Below, in pieces: positions 9,792 through 18,915 of a stretch of DNA of 64,000 nt. This stretch comes from JALJPB01 sp963933115 (GTDB lineage Bacteria > Pseudomonadota > Gammaproteobacteria > Enterobacterales > Alteromonadaceae), in contig CAWVSL010000012.1 of the NCBI GenBank assembly GCA_963933115.1, positions 1-64,000 of the forward strand. Reading direction: 5' to 3'. A model generated the notes under the pieces. The model was not told the origin of the DNA. It made no database searches and saw only the letters and a program-made list of their open reading frames with translations. Numbering within the stretch: the stretch's first letter is position 1; each line of letters begins with the position of its first letter. The translations under genes were made by a program, and so were the position numbers.

Positions 9792-11312
9792 ATGAGCTTA
9801 ATTAGAACGACTATAATCAATTTAGTATGGCGAAAATTTAAATTGGCTGCCTTGGTATTGGTAGCTACAGTTTTTGCAATGCCTACATTTTCAGCCACTG
9901 TTCAGGAAGAACGTTGGTTTGAAATTGAAGTGATATTATTCAGTCAACTTAGTAATAAAACTCAGCTAAAAGAAAGTTTCCCTGACCAAGAACAACAGCC
10001 AAGTGCCTTACCCAATTATCGGCGAATTAAAGACTTATTAACGCCTTATATCTACCCTGACCTCACGACAATAAAGTTACAACTACCTCAGTGTGTTAAT
10101 TTATCGAAACAAAAACTCTTAGTTGAGCCAACCAACACTCAGCAAAAATTTTATCTTTCCAAGTCGTTAGAGAAAATTAATCAAACACTATTTGAAGATG
10201 AAATAACATCTACAAATATTGATGGCCTGACGAATGATAATACAGTTATTGATCATACTGTTCCTCACAGTACCGTAAGTAATATTACGGTTGTTGGCCA
10301 GCCTATGATAGGTGAAAATGAATTAACATCGTCGATAACACCGCAGCAGCTAGCTTTAGTATCGGAAGCTGAAGTGGCTTTCACCCATTTGAAGTTTGAG
10401 TACAGCGACCTCTTAACTGAGATGAGTTTTTGTAATTCACCCAAAATATTTGATGATAAATTTTCGATTAACTTACAGGGTACGATAGACGGTAATGAAT
10501 ATATTGACAGTGAACACCCCTATTTAATCAATAAAGATTCATTACAACTTACCGATATTGTCACTAGTTTAGCGCGCAATAATAATTTTAAACCCCTACT
10601 TCATCTGGGTTGGAGGGAAGCACCTAAAGACCGAAATCAAGCAACAGCCCATCGTATATTTGCTGGTGATAACTTAGCTTTTGAATATGAAAAAGCACAG
10701 CTTGATTATCAAGCACAACTACAAAAAATCTTAATTCAAGACGCTATTGTAAAACTTTCGACAAAACAAATTAATGCTCGTAATGCTCAATTCGATGATG
10801 AAGTTGATGTTGATGTTGACTCAGAAACTGCAACCATGCAAATATTGCAAACAAGAGTAAATAATATTTTGAGTAAGGTTAATGATGTCACCGCATCCGA
10901 TGAGCAGGCCATATTGGCTCAATTAACTGACAAAAGTTTAGCCATTGATATAAATACTCAAGATAGTATAAATATGCCCTCAAAACCAATAAAGCCCAGT
11001 CAACCATGGACACTTGACGGTTTATTTAGGGTACATCTCAATCACTACTTATATATAACAGCTGACTTTAATCTTTTAAATTTAACCCCTAAACAACAAG
11101 AGCAAAAAAAATTAGCAATAAATGAGCTAAGCGCTTTAAAAAGCATTAGGTTTAACCAAAACCGACGAGTCATTAGCGGTGAAATTCATTATTTTGATCA
11201 TCCCTACATTGGCATGATAGTACAAATTAGAAAACATCAGAGGCCTGAACCAGAAGAAATTGATGCCTTACTAGAAAATGATAATGAATCAGCGCCAACA
11301 ACTAATCAATAA
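9792..11312 (+). CDS. csiV: CsiV-family peptidoglycan-binding protein
   Basis: A 506-residue secreted protein: signal peptide 1-35 ending in PTFSA, then 'RWFEIEVILFSQ' (about 40-51), the recognisable start of the CsiV family, and a C-terminal 'LDGLFRVHLNHYLYI' plus 'IRFNQNRRVISGEIHYFDHP' region. In Vibrio cholerae CsiV is a periplasmic peptidoglycan-binding factor needed for PBP1A-dependent wall synthesis. The position just after mfd matches the usual neighbourhood in gammaproteobacteria. The middle (about 130-370) is long and poorly conserved, with an acidic run DDEVDVDVDSE around 335. ATG preceded by AAAGAGAA. The DUF1244 gene follows 48 bases later, probably co-transcribed. Confidence 0.8.
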   Translation: MSLIRTTIINLVWRKFKLAALVLVATVFAMPTFSATVQEERWFEIEVILFSQLSNKTQLKESFPDQEQQPSALPNYRRIKDLLTPYIYPDLTTIKLQLPQCVNLSKQKLLVEPTNTQQKFYLSKSLEKINQTLFEDEITSTNIDGLTNDNTVIDHTVPHSTVSNITVVGQPMIGENELTSSITPQQLALVSEAEVAFTHLKFEYSDLLTEMSFCNSPKIFDDKFSINLQGTIDGNEYIDSEHPYLINKDSLQLTDIVTSLARNNNFKPLLHLGWREAPKDRNQATAHRIFAGDNLAFEYEKAQLDYQAQLQKILIQDAIVKLSTKQINARNAQFDDEVDVDVDSETATMQILQTRVNNILSKVNDVTASDEQAILAQLTDKSLAIDINTQDSINMPSKPIKPSQPWTLDGLFRVHLNHYLYITADFNLLNLTPKQQEQKKLAINELSALKSIRFNQNRRVISGEIHYFDHPYIGMIVQIRKHQRPEPEEIDALLENDNESAPTTNQ

Positions 11313-11360
11313 TAATGTCGTCGCAATTAATTAGAACCTGTCAATAACAAAGAGATCACA

Positions 11361-11663
11361 ATGGAAAAAATTTCACCTGAGCAACAAGACAAAATTCAAG
11401 CCGCCGTTTTTCGCCGTTTACTTGCGCATTTAGACAATCGTAAAGATGTACAAAATATTGAATTGATGAATTTAGCTGGATTTTGCCGCAACTGCTTCTC
11501 AAAGTGGACGGTAAGTGAAGCAACTGCCTTAGATATAAACCTTGATATTGATGCGGCAAGAGAACAGGTCTATGGCATGCCTTATAGTGAATGGAAAGAT
11601 AAACACCAGCTACCTGCTACTGAAGAACAAATGGCAAAATTTAATGCCTTAAATAAAAAGTAG
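11361..11663 (+). CDS. DUF1244 family protein
   Basis: A 100-residue soluble protein with the invariant DUF1244 core: 'VFRRLLAHLDNRKDVQNIELM' region then GFCRNCFSKW (about 46-55) containing a CxxC pair, followed by 'AREQVYGMPYSEWK'. The family is widespread in proteobacteria and has no assigned biochemical role; the CRNC pair could bind metal or act in redox, which is inference. Length is normal for the family. It follows csiV closely and in the same direction; the start ATG has a GAGAT-type upstream sequence. Confidence 0.88.
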   Translation: MEKISPEQQDKIQAAVFRRLLAHLDNRKDVQNIELMNLAGFCRNCFSKWTVSEATALDINLDIDAAREQVYGMPYSEWKDKHQLPATEEQMAKFNALNKK

Positions 11664-12075
11664 TATGACTATTTAATTATCTAAAACTTAAAGGTTTACT
11701 CTTAGCCTCATCAATACCCTCTTATTACTCATCATTAGTTAACAAAAGCAGAGTCGCCATTTATTTGATCTGTAAAATAAATAAATTAAAAAAAGGACAT
11801 GGTGACAATCTGTTTTTATATCTGCTGAAAACAGCCTTTATATTAAGTCGACTCATCTACTCAGAATATAACCATCAACGACAAGATTCATTTTATCAGC
11901 GCTTCAAAATACAATATTTACTTTCCCCACGACAATGGTATTCTTATCTCATGTTGATATTTCATGACTTTATTTAGCTAAATATTTTTTTATTAGCAAC
12001 TATATAAATTATCCCTTGAAATATATGAGCATACAATATTATAGATAAACATAAATCATAGTTTTTAAGGAAGAA
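11664..12075. other. Intergenic gap with no supported gene
   Basis: A 70-codon open frame at 11765-11977 (+) is present but starts in a poor context (no ribosome-binding site), is rich in aromatic and leucine codons as expected for AT-rich noncoding DNA, and resembles no family. The last 20 bases hold the AAGGAA ribosome-binding site of the following lipoprotein gene. Confidence 0.4.
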
Positions 12076-12354
12076 ATGATCAAAATAATCACGTTAATAA
12101 CATTAGTCACGCTAGTCAGTGCATGCAGTTCATCTGCAGCTGGCTATTCTGAAAAAGCTGCAGCTAACGATAAAAAATATGAACAAATGGCCAAGGATAA
12201 AAATATGGTTTGTGAATTTAGGCCAACCACAGGGAGTCATAGAAAAAAACGAACGTGTATGTCTAAAGAGCTATCTGATGAAGTAAGAAGAAGAAATCAA
12301 GAAGCACTTCGTTCACAGCAAAATAAAGGCCAAACAAGTACTTCAAGCATTTAG
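12076..12354 (+). CDS. Small lipoprotein of unknown function
   Basis: A 92-residue protein with a type II signal peptide: MIKIITLITLVTLVSAC, lipobox LVSAC with the lipidated cysteine at residue 17. The mature part is 75 residues, charged and probably helical, with one further cysteine pair (CEFRP at about 47 and RTCMSKELSDEVRRR at about 61) that could form a disulfide. Conserved small proteins ending in a 'VCEFRPTTGSHRKKRTCMSKEL'-like motif occur in Alteromonadales; I know no function. The start is supported by AAGGAAGAA directly upstream. Followed by a strong terminator at 12371. Confidence 0.75.
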   Translation: MIKIITLITLVTLVSACSSSAAGYSEKAAANDKKYEQMAKDKNMVCEFRPTTGSHRKKRTCMSKELSDEVRRRNQEALRSQQNKGQTSTSSI

Positions 12355-12370
12355 TTAAATAAGACGACTA

Positions 12371-12421
12371 GTCACATAAAAAAAGCCTCTAATTTAATTA
12401 TTAGAGGCTTTTTTATGTGAC
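12371..12421. terminator. Bidirectional intrinsic terminator
   Basis: Near-perfect inverted repeat of about 22 bp per arm: GTCACATAAAAAAAGCCTCT and its complement, with one unpaired A and a short AT loop. The core stem AAGCCTCTAA is flanked by A-run and T-run on either side, so it can terminate transcription from both directions: the lipoprotein gene (+) and read-through from the TonB receptor gene (-). Confidence 0.85.
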
Positions 12422-12452
12422 ATCTTTTGCAAAATACATAGACACCTTCGTT

Positions 12453-12491
12453 AAAATAAAAAAGCCAACTAGAGAAATCTAGTTGGCTTTT
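12453..12491 (-). terminator. Intrinsic terminator of TonB-receptor gene
   Basis: AAAAGCCAACTAGA / TCTAGTTGGCTTTT, a perfect 14-bp inverted repeat with loop GAAA (12460-12491), followed on the minus strand by a T-rich run. It lies 31 bases past the receptor stop and forms a tandem pair with the terminator at 12371. Confidence 0.88.
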
Positions 12492-12521
12492 AATTTTTCG
12501 TTAATAGTATAAAAACCTATT

Positions 12522-15341
12522 TTAGAAAGACATACCTAATGATACATAGATATGACGACCGCCTGTGTTATATGTACGTGGGTCTGTATTATCGTTGAAA
12601 CCCGTTTGTGCAAACGGTGGATCTTCATCAAATACGTTGTTCAGACCAATAGTAGCTTGCATGTTATCCATGAAGTAACTAAAACGTGCATCGTTAATGA
12701 TTTGCGCATCTACAGTACGGAAGCCTGAATCAACATCAAAAGGCTCGTCAACTTCACCAATATAACGTACTGACCAGCTAGCTGACCAATCATCAGTAGT
12801 GAATCGAACATCTGCATTAGTTTTCCACTCAGGGAAGTTACCATCACCACTGTTTTGGTAATAGTAGCCAGCATTTTCAATTACTTCGCCATTCGCTTGT
12901 GTAATATCGTAAGTAGCATAATATGTAGTATCTATATTTACTACTAATGAACCATCAGCAATGTCAGTACCATAACGGATGTTAAAGTCATAACCAGATG
13001 AATCGACACCACCAACGTTAGCGGTACGATCATCAATATCACTTGAATTACCGTACAAACCACTATTAGCACCAAAACGAGTTATCTTGTCACAGTACTC
13101 ACCAGTGGCTGCACAATTATCTAAGATAAGCTGTTCACCTAGTGTACTGATTGCATTAGTGATTTTAATATCCCAGTAATCAAGCGTTAAAGATACACCT
13201 TCTACAAAATCAGGAGTGTAAACCATACCAGCAGTAAAGATATCCGACTCTTCAGGTTGTACGTCTGCGTTGCCACCTTTAGTTGAAGATAATTGGTCAC
13301 CAATTGGCTCAAAACCTGCGGCAGGAACACCATCAGCAATACAGAACGCTGTTGGGTTAGTGTTACACGGGTCAATAACTGTAGGGCTATTGTCAGATGA
13401 ACCAGCGAAAAGATCCGCAGTAGACGGAGCACGGAAAGCCGTTGAAGACGTACCACGAACCATTAGTCCATCAAACGGTACCCAGCGAACACCAATTTTG
13501 TGATTCGTTGTATCACCAAAGGTATTATAATCTGAGTAACGAATGGCAACATCAACTTCTAGTGCTTGAGCTAAAGGTGCGTCTTTTAGTAAAGGAAGGT
13601 TTGCTTCAACAAAAACTTCATCAACTTCATAGCTACCTTGGGTAGATGTACGAGAAGAACCAGACGTGATACCTAAAGCAATCAATGCGTCAGGAAAATC
13701 AGAACCTTTTTCTTCACGATGCTCAATACCGGCAGCAAAACCAACAGTACCTGCTGGTAATTCAAAAGCATCACCAAAAATACTTGCTGACATAATTTGT
13801 TGCTCGTTTGAACCAAAATCATGCGCTTCAAATAAGATGTAATCCATCATATCTTGTGAAACTTCACCAGAAGTACCTGGAGTACCAAAAGTGTTTAAAG
13901 ATACACAACCTGAGATAGGAGCAGCTTCAGTACCACAAACAACGTTGCCCTGACCATCCATAAATGATGGACCTACAGCGTTACTTACTTTTTCAAAGTT
14001 AACACCACCAGCACCTTTAGTGGCTGAGTCATTAGCACCAAAGATATAAGAAAGCTCATAACCTAAACCGTTTGAAAATTCACCATCAAGGGCGAACATA
14101 GCACGAACAGTCTCTACACGGTATTCTGAATCACGACCACCGGTTTCAACCATACGACGACGCCAATCAGCAATTTCTACTGTATTACCATCTTTGTCTT
14201 TAGGACCAAACTGTTGATTGTAGTAGTTTTCAGCAGAATACGGTGCATCAGTCCAACCAAAGAAAGCTAGCGGCGCTAAAGGTAACGGTGCTAATTTAGT
14301 TTTAGAAGTACGACGGTTAAAGCTCAATTCAGTCGAAAAACGCATTGAGTCAGTTACATCATATTCAGCAGAAGCATAAATACCGTAACGCTCTTGTGGT
14401 GTTAAATGATAGTTGGCAGGAGCATAGTTGTAAGTATCTTTATCCCAATCCCAACATTCATAACCTGTAGCATTTGTAGGATTAGTGGGGTCTGATTGAC
14501 CAGGACCAGCACCAGCACCATGAGTAAATGAACCACATTCTTCACCATTAACTAGGCCATCAATACCATTGTAACGTCCCCATGGTGGAGCCGAAGAGCC
14601 ACCTTTAGAAAATTCGCCAGCTTCATCTAACGAATACTCAAAAGCAGACCAATCACGATCGCCAGACCATTGTGCGCCCTGTTGAACATAATAAGCGTTA
14701 ACTACTGCGTTACCTCTATCACTAGAGACACCAACAGTAACATCAAAACTTTTAGTTTCACCATCGTTTTCTTGAGTACCGACATCATAAGACGTGTTGA
14801 ATTCAAAACCTTCGAAATCGTCACGTGTAATAATGTTGACAACACCACCAATGGCATCAGAGCCATAAATTGCTGATGCGCCATCTTTTAATACTTCAAC
14901 ACGTTTAACAACGGCTGTAGGGATAGTACTTAAATCTACCGAGCTGTTAGCACCTGTACCAGATGCTACCATACGACGGCCGTTTAAAAGTACCAAAGTA
15001 CGACTAGAACCCAACCCACGTAAAGAAACGCGGATAGCGCCAGAACCACCATTGTTAATTGCAGTGTTAGTACCCGCACCAGCAACAGAAGGAATTTCTT
15101 GAAGAATATCACCCATGTTGGTAATACCTGAAGAAACAAGTTCTTCACGAGTAATAATTTGAACTGGGTTAGCACCTTCCATATCTACACGTTTGATACG
15201 AGAACCGGTAACTTCGATTTTTTCAATGGCTTCAGCACCATCATCTGCTGAAAAAGCAGGTGCTGATATGGCAGCTGCTGCGCCAGCACCTACCATCATA
15301 GCTAGGCGAATCGCCTTAGCAACTTTACTATTGTTATACAT
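12522..15341 (-). CDS. TonB-dependent outer membrane receptor
   Basis: A TonB-gated outer membrane transporter of 939 residues. The first 32 residues form a signal peptide (MYNNSKVAKAIRL... SAPAFSA). The mature start EKIEVTGSRIKR is a TonB-box/linker region, then the plug domain ('ANPVQIITREEL', 'IRVSLRGLGSSRTLVLLNGRRM', 'VEVLKDGASAIYGSDAIGGVVNIIT'), then a 22-strand barrel ending in the terminal aromatic of YVSLGMSF. Substrate is not evident; no binding lipoprotein or hydrolase gene is adjacent. I chose the ATG at 15341 over the one at 15359 because AGGGAG lies 6-8 bases upstream of it. Preceded by a structured leader shared with the next receptor gene. Confidence 0.93.
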   Translation of the reverse strand: MYNNSKVAKAIRLAMMVGAGAAAAISAPAFSADDGAEAIEKIEVTGSRIKRVDMEGANPVQIITREELVSSGITNMGDILQEIPSVAGAGTNTAINNGGSGAIRVSLRGLGSSRTLVLLNGRRMVASGTGANSSVDLSTIPTAVVKRVEVLKDGASAIYGSDAIGGVVNIITRDDFEGFEFNTSYDVGTQENDGETKSFDVTVGVSSDRGNAVVNAYYVQQGAQWSGDRDWSAFEYSLDEAGEFSKGGSSAPPWGRYNGIDGLVNGEECGSFTHGAGAGPGQSDPTNPTNATGYECWDWDKDTYNYAPANYHLTPQERYGIYASAEYDVTDSMRFSTELSFNRRTSKTKLAPLPLAPLAFFGWTDAPYSAENYYNQQFGPKDKDGNTVEIADWRRRMVETGGRDSEYRVETVRAMFALDGEFSNGLGYELSYIFGANDSATKGAGGVNFEKVSNAVGPSFMDGQGNVVCGTEAAPISGCVSLNTFGTPGTSGEVSQDMMDYILFEAHDFGSNEQQIMSASIFGDAFELPAGTVGFAAGIEHREEKGSDFPDALIALGITSGSSRTSTQGSYEVDEVFVEANLPLLKDAPLAQALEVDVAIRYSDYNTFGDTTNHKIGVRWVPFDGLMVRGTSSTAFRAPSTADLFAGSSDNSPTVIDPCNTNPTAFCIADGVPAAGFEPIGDQLSSTKGGNADVQPEESDIFTAGMVYTPDFVEGVSLTLDYWDIKITNAISTLGEQLILDNCAATGEYCDKITRFGANSGLYGNSSDIDDRTANVGGVDSSGYDFNIRYGTDIADGSLVVNIDTTYYATYDITQANGEVIENAGYYYQNSGDGNFPEWKTNADVRFTTDDWSASWSVRYIGEVDEPFDVDSGFRTVDAQIINDARFSYFMDNMQATIGLNNVFDEDPPFAQTGFNDNTDPRTYNTGGRHIYVSLGMSF

Positions 15342-15467
15342 GTATACTCCCTGAATCACATATGTGATTTGGTTTGATTTTTATAAACTCCGGGCTATTT
15401 TGCCTGGTTAATTATAATTAACTCTATAATTAAATTTATAATAAGAATGGTCTAAGACCCGATCTGT
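15342..15467 (-). promoter_or_regulatory. Structured 5' leader shared with second TonB-receptor gene
   Basis: Predicted 126-base untranslated leader. Elements in transcript order: ACAGATCGGGT with hairpin GGTC-TTA-GACC (15467-15449); hairpin CCAGGC-AAAATA-GCCCGG (15407-15390); palindrome ATCACATATGTGAT (15368-15355); AGGGAGTATAC then the ATG. All reappear in the same order ahead of the receptor gene at 18780. The AAAATA loop is identical while one stem pair changes from A-T to C-G. Role unknown; a cis-regulatory RNA is inferred. Confidence 0.65.
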
Positions 15468-15475
15468 CGACATCA

Positions 15476-15505
15476 ATAATAAACGCAATTGAGTTAAACC
15501 GTCAA
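15476..15505 (-). promoter_or_regulatory. Predicted sigma-70 promoter of TonB-receptor gene
   Basis: TTGACG (-35, 15505-15500), 18-base spacer, TATTAT (-10, 15481-15476). Transcription would begin near 15468, eight bases past the -10, right at the start of the conserved ACAGATCGGGT element. Confidence 0.6.
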
Positions 15506-15720
15506 CACCATTTATAGTTATTACATAAAGTATTTAACTACTTACTATACAAAGTCTTTAAATCTCTGCTATGAACAGTCATAACTTGCTTAAATTTTAA
15601 ACGACCATTTTGTTTTTTTATTTTAAATTTCAAATGAAATGGCTTTTTAACTCAAGTAATTGAAGCCACCTTGAACCCGAACTATTAAATAAAATGATAT
15701 AGCCTAAATTTCAGTCAAAA

Positions 15721-15746
15721 AAAAACCTCATAAATGAGGTTTTTTA
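15721..15746 (-). terminator. Intrinsic terminator of Oar-like receptor gene
   Basis: Perfect 12-bp inverted repeat AAAAAACCTCAT / ATGAGGTTTTTT with a 2-base centre, 26 bases past the receptor stop on the minus strand, ending in a T run. Confidence 0.85.
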
Positions 15747-15771
15747 ATTAAATGATACTTTTAACTATAAA

Positions 15772-18700
15772 TTAGAAATTTACAGTTGCAGTAAATTGAA
15801 CGTAACGCGGTGTTTGGAAAGCTAATGGACGTCCGAATGAACGTGAATTAGTATTACCCCAAGTAGATTCAGCATCTTCGTTTACACGAGTAACTGAACT
15901 AGCGTTTAAGACGTTAAACACATCAACTTTAAACATAGTGTCAGCACCAAACATCTCTGTCTGATACATTAAGTTCAAGTCTAAACGTGCTGTCCATGGC
16001 GTACGACCCATTGAGCCACGTGGAACAAAAGTGTACTCTTCGTCAATAACTGTTCCTTCAGCATCTTCAATAAGTTCAGTTAAATAGTAAGTCGAACCGT
16101 AACTTACTTCACCAACGTTAGGATGACCTAAACCGAAAGCATTCATTGGACGACCTGACTCTAAGGTAAAGTTATAACCTAAAGTTAAACCATCAATATC
16201 CATCATACCAACAGTACCGTAGACCTTGAACATATGACGACGATCATTGGGTAAGTTACCGTATGCGCCATCCATTAATTCAGGGAAATCGAAATCAGTT
16301 GTTAAACCGGCATCGCCTTGACCGTTATCAGACTTTACTAAACCTTCTGAGTTACCGTAACTTCTTGACCAAGTGTAAGTTGCATCAATAGACCAATCGC
16401 CATCCCATGATTTTTTAACATTTAAATCAATAGCAGAATATTTACGTTCCGCTGTATCATAAACTAGTTCTTCAGGAGAAAAGGTTACCCAGTCATTAAC
16501 GTCGCCATCACAGTTAGTGTCAGAGTAAACTGTCATTTCTTCGCCAGGGTTACCTAGTACGTATTGATTAGGATGATAATCTGCAGCACAACCAAACTTA
16601 GAAATGATTGCATGATCAATAATCATATCATCAATAGCACCGTCCATTAAACGACGAGTACCTTTAATGCCCCATGACCAATTTTCATTAATCATGGCTT
16701 GGTAACCAATAATGATTTCATCTTGGAACATTGGATCTAAGTCAGCATCAACAATAGCAGTTGTATCTGGTACTGAACCATCAGAGATAACATCGTCAGG
16801 ACCAATTTGAGCACCTAACTGAGGAATGTTGTAAGGAATACCATTGTATTCAGCAGCAGTCCAACCAGTTAATTCAAAGTATTGACGCGTATCTGCTTCG
16901 TTACCCGCTAAACGTACGTTAGTGTTGTTAGCTACAGGTAAGAAATAACGACCTACGTTAATAAATGCTTTTGAGTCACCGTCGCCATTAATATCCCAAG
17001 ATAAACCTAAACGTGGAGCCCACATGTTTTCAACTTTAACAAATGTTTCGCCTTCACCATTTTTGTTATCAAACTGCTCGTTACGAATACCGATGGTTGC
17101 TGCTAATGTCTCGGTAACTTGCCAATTATCTTCAATATAAAAAGCAGACGCTTCCGTTTCAAATTGCCCACTCACTGTACGTACACGATTACGAATGTAA
17201 TCAGTGCCAGTTTCGAATGTAACACCATTTACTGTTTCACCAGCATCTGCAGGCCATGAAAGCCAGTACGCACCATTCGGACCCGTGTAGAACTGATCTG
17301 AAATTGATGTGTTGGTTTCATTGTCCATACCAAAACGCAATACGTGATCTTCATTTACCTGCCAGTCAATATCAACACGCATTGCTTCACGCGTATCTTC
17401 ACCTGATTCAGAAAAATAGTTACTGGTCGTAGCACAACCCGCATTTGGTGAGCCACCTAATGGCAAATCAGTTGCTGCACCGTAATAATAACGATAATCT
17501 AATACTAATTCACACGCCTGAGCTGAAGTTGAATCACTCGTTAAATCGTATGAATTTTCACCGTACAATGCTGATATAGTAATATCATCAGTAATGTAAC
17601 CCGTGTACTTAAGTGACCAGTTCTTACCACCAGATCTGTCGAAAGTAGTACCTGTAAGGGTATTGTTACCATCGCCATTACCCGTGTATATGTCAGTTTC
17701 AACCTCATTTTTATCTGAGAATGCTAAGTACTCTAAACGATGATCTTCAGTGATGTTCCAATCAATTTTCGCGCCCCAAAATGCATCATCTTGTTCAGAA
17801 TCGGTGAAATCACCATTCGATAACGTGCGATCGTATTCTGATTGAACATTTCGTGGGTTATAGATAGCATAGAAGAATAAAGTATCTTCGATGATTGCAC
17901 CTGATGCATGAACGTTAAAGTTCATGCTAGTACTTTTATCAGCATCTCTGTAGCTTAAAAAATCACCTTCGTTGCTACGAACACTAGGAGATGTCTCGCG
18001 TAACGATCCAGGAAGAACATAAGCACTTGCACCAAATTCGAAGTCATTAGAACCAGATTTAGTTACCGCATTGATAACACCACCTGTTGAACGACCAAAT
18101 TCAGAAGAGTAACCACCTGTTTTAACTTGGAATTGGTCATAGAACTCGTATGGAACATTTGAGAAACCTAAGCCATTACGGAAATTAGTAACGTTTAAGC
18201 CATTAATGTACATAGTGTTTTCAGCTACTGATGAACCACCAAATGATGCGCCACCAAAACGACTATCACCACGTGTAGTACCTGGTGCTAATAAAGCAAC
18301 ACCGGTAACACTGCGTGGAACAGGAATACGAGCTAATTCTACAGCGCTGATATTTAGTGCAGACTCTGAAGAATAAACATCAATAGTAGCAATTGTAGAA
18401 CCACGCACTTCAATTATTTCAGTACTGTCTTCAGAAAGAAGGCTAATATTAACGTTAGTTGAATCACCGATAGCTACATTTACTGTACCAACAGAAACTT
18501 GGTCATAACCAGCTATAGAGGCAGTAATACTGTAAACACCGACAGGAAGTGATCCTAAACGGTATGAACCATCAGCTTGTGTCGTTATCGTTTTCTTAAA
18601 ACCAGTTTTAGTATTTTGAATTAAGATTGTAGCACCTGAGATAATTTGTTGGCTTGATGCATCAACAATTTTACCGGCTATGCCACCGTCATTATTACCA

Positions 18701-18780
18701 GCTAATACTGCTGGTGAACTCATAGCAATTACCGCACCAACGGCACCTGCTACTAGCGTTCTTTTAAAAGTATTCTTCAT
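15772..18780 (-). CDS. TonB-dependent receptor with carboxypeptidase-regulatory (Oar-like) domain
   Basis: A 1002-residue outer membrane protein. Signal peptide MKNTFKRTLVAGAVGAVIAM...AVLA (about 28 residues), then a carboxypeptidase-regulatory-like fold (about 35-120: 'GKIVDASSQQIISGATILI', 'ADGSYRLGSLPVGVYSI'), a plug domain ('ELARIPVPRSVTGVALLAPG', 'YINGLNVTNFRNGLGF', 'YSSEFGRSTGGVINAVTKSG') and a long barrel ending in QFTATVNF. This matches the OmpA-related Oar/SusC-like class found in marine gammaproteobacteria, usually importing large oligomers or peptides; substrate unknown. The barrel is rich in D/N as in other cold-marine proteins. The start at 18780 is favoured over 18798 because AAGGGAG precedes it. 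Not in an operon; own promoter and terminator. Confidence 0.92.
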   Translation of the reverse strand: MKNTFKRTLVAGAVGAVIAMSSPAVLAGNNDGGIAGKIVDASSQQIISGATILIQNTKTGFKKTITTQADGSYRLGSLPVGVYSITASIAGYDQVSVGTVNVAIGDSTNVNISLLSEDSTEIIEVRGSTIATIDVYSSESALNISAVELARIPVPRSVTGVALLAPGTTRGDSRFGGASFGGSSVAENTMYINGLNVTNFRNGLGFSNVPYEFYDQFQVKTGGYSSEFGRSTGGVINAVTKSGSNDFEFGASAYVLPGSLRETSPSVRSNEGDFLSYRDADKSTSMNFNVHASGAIIEDTLFFYAIYNPRNVQSEYDRTLSNGDFTDSEQDDAFWGAKIDWNITEDHRLEYLAFSDKNEVETDIYTGNGDGNNTLTGTTFDRSGGKNWSLKYTGYITDDITISALYGENSYDLTSDSTSAQACELVLDYRYYYGAATDLPLGGSPNAGCATTSNYFSESGEDTREAMRVDIDWQVNEDHVLRFGMDNETNTSISDQFYTGPNGAYWLSWPADAGETVNGVTFETGTDYIRNRVRTVSGQFETEASAFYIEDNWQVTETLAATIGIRNEQFDNKNGEGETFVKVENMWAPRLGLSWDINGDGDSKAFINVGRYFLPVANNTNVRLAGNEADTRQYFELTGWTAAEYNGIPYNIPQLGAQIGPDDVISDGSVPDTTAIVDADLDPMFQDEIIIGYQAMINENWSWGIKGTRRLMDGAIDDMIIDHAIISKFGCAADYHPNQYVLGNPGEEMTVYSDTNCDGDVNDWVTFSPEELVYDTAERKYSAIDLNVKKSWDGDWSIDATYTWSRSYGNSEGLVKSDNGQGDAGLTTDFDFPELMDGAYGNLPNDRRHMFKVYGTVGMMDIDGLTLGYNFTLESGRPMNAFGLGHPNVGEVSYGSTYYLTELIEDAEGTVIDEEYTFVPRGSMGRTPWTARLDLNLMYQTEMFGADTMFKVDVFNVLNASSVTRVNEDAESTWGNTNSRSFGRPLAFQTPRYVQFTATVNF

Positions 18781-18878
18781 GTGTACTCCCTTGATCACAT
18801 TCGTGATTTCGTTAAATTATATTTTCAAGGCTATTTTGCCTTGTAATTTATATAGAAAGGGTCTAGCACCCGATCTGT
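18781..18878 (-). promoter_or_regulatory. Structured 5' leader of Oar-like receptor gene
   Basis: Predicted 98-base leader with the same ordered elements as the leader at 15342-15467: ACAGATCGGGT with hairpin GGGT-GCTAG-ACCC (18878-18859); hairpin CAAGGC-AAAATA-GCCTTG (18843-18826); ATCACGAATGTGAT (18807-18794); AAGGGAGTACAC and ATG. The segments between elements differ in length and sequence, so the conservation is confined to the elements rather than being one recent duplication. Confidence 0.65.
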
Positions 18879-18886
18879 ATTTATCG

Positions 18887-18915
18887 ATAGTAAACCATCA
18901 GATATAAAAATACAA
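18887..18915 (-). promoter_or_regulatory. Predicted sigma-70 promoter of Oar-like receptor gene
   Basis: TTGTAT (-35, 18915-18910), 17-base spacer, TACTAT (-10, 18892-18887). The conserved ACAGATC element begins eight bases beyond the -10, the same distance as in the other receptor promoter. Confidence 0.55.

Noticed and set aside
11765..11977. 70-codon frame after the DUF1244 gene
   Set aside because: No ribosome-binding site, composition typical of AT-rich noncoding DNA, no recognisable similarity.
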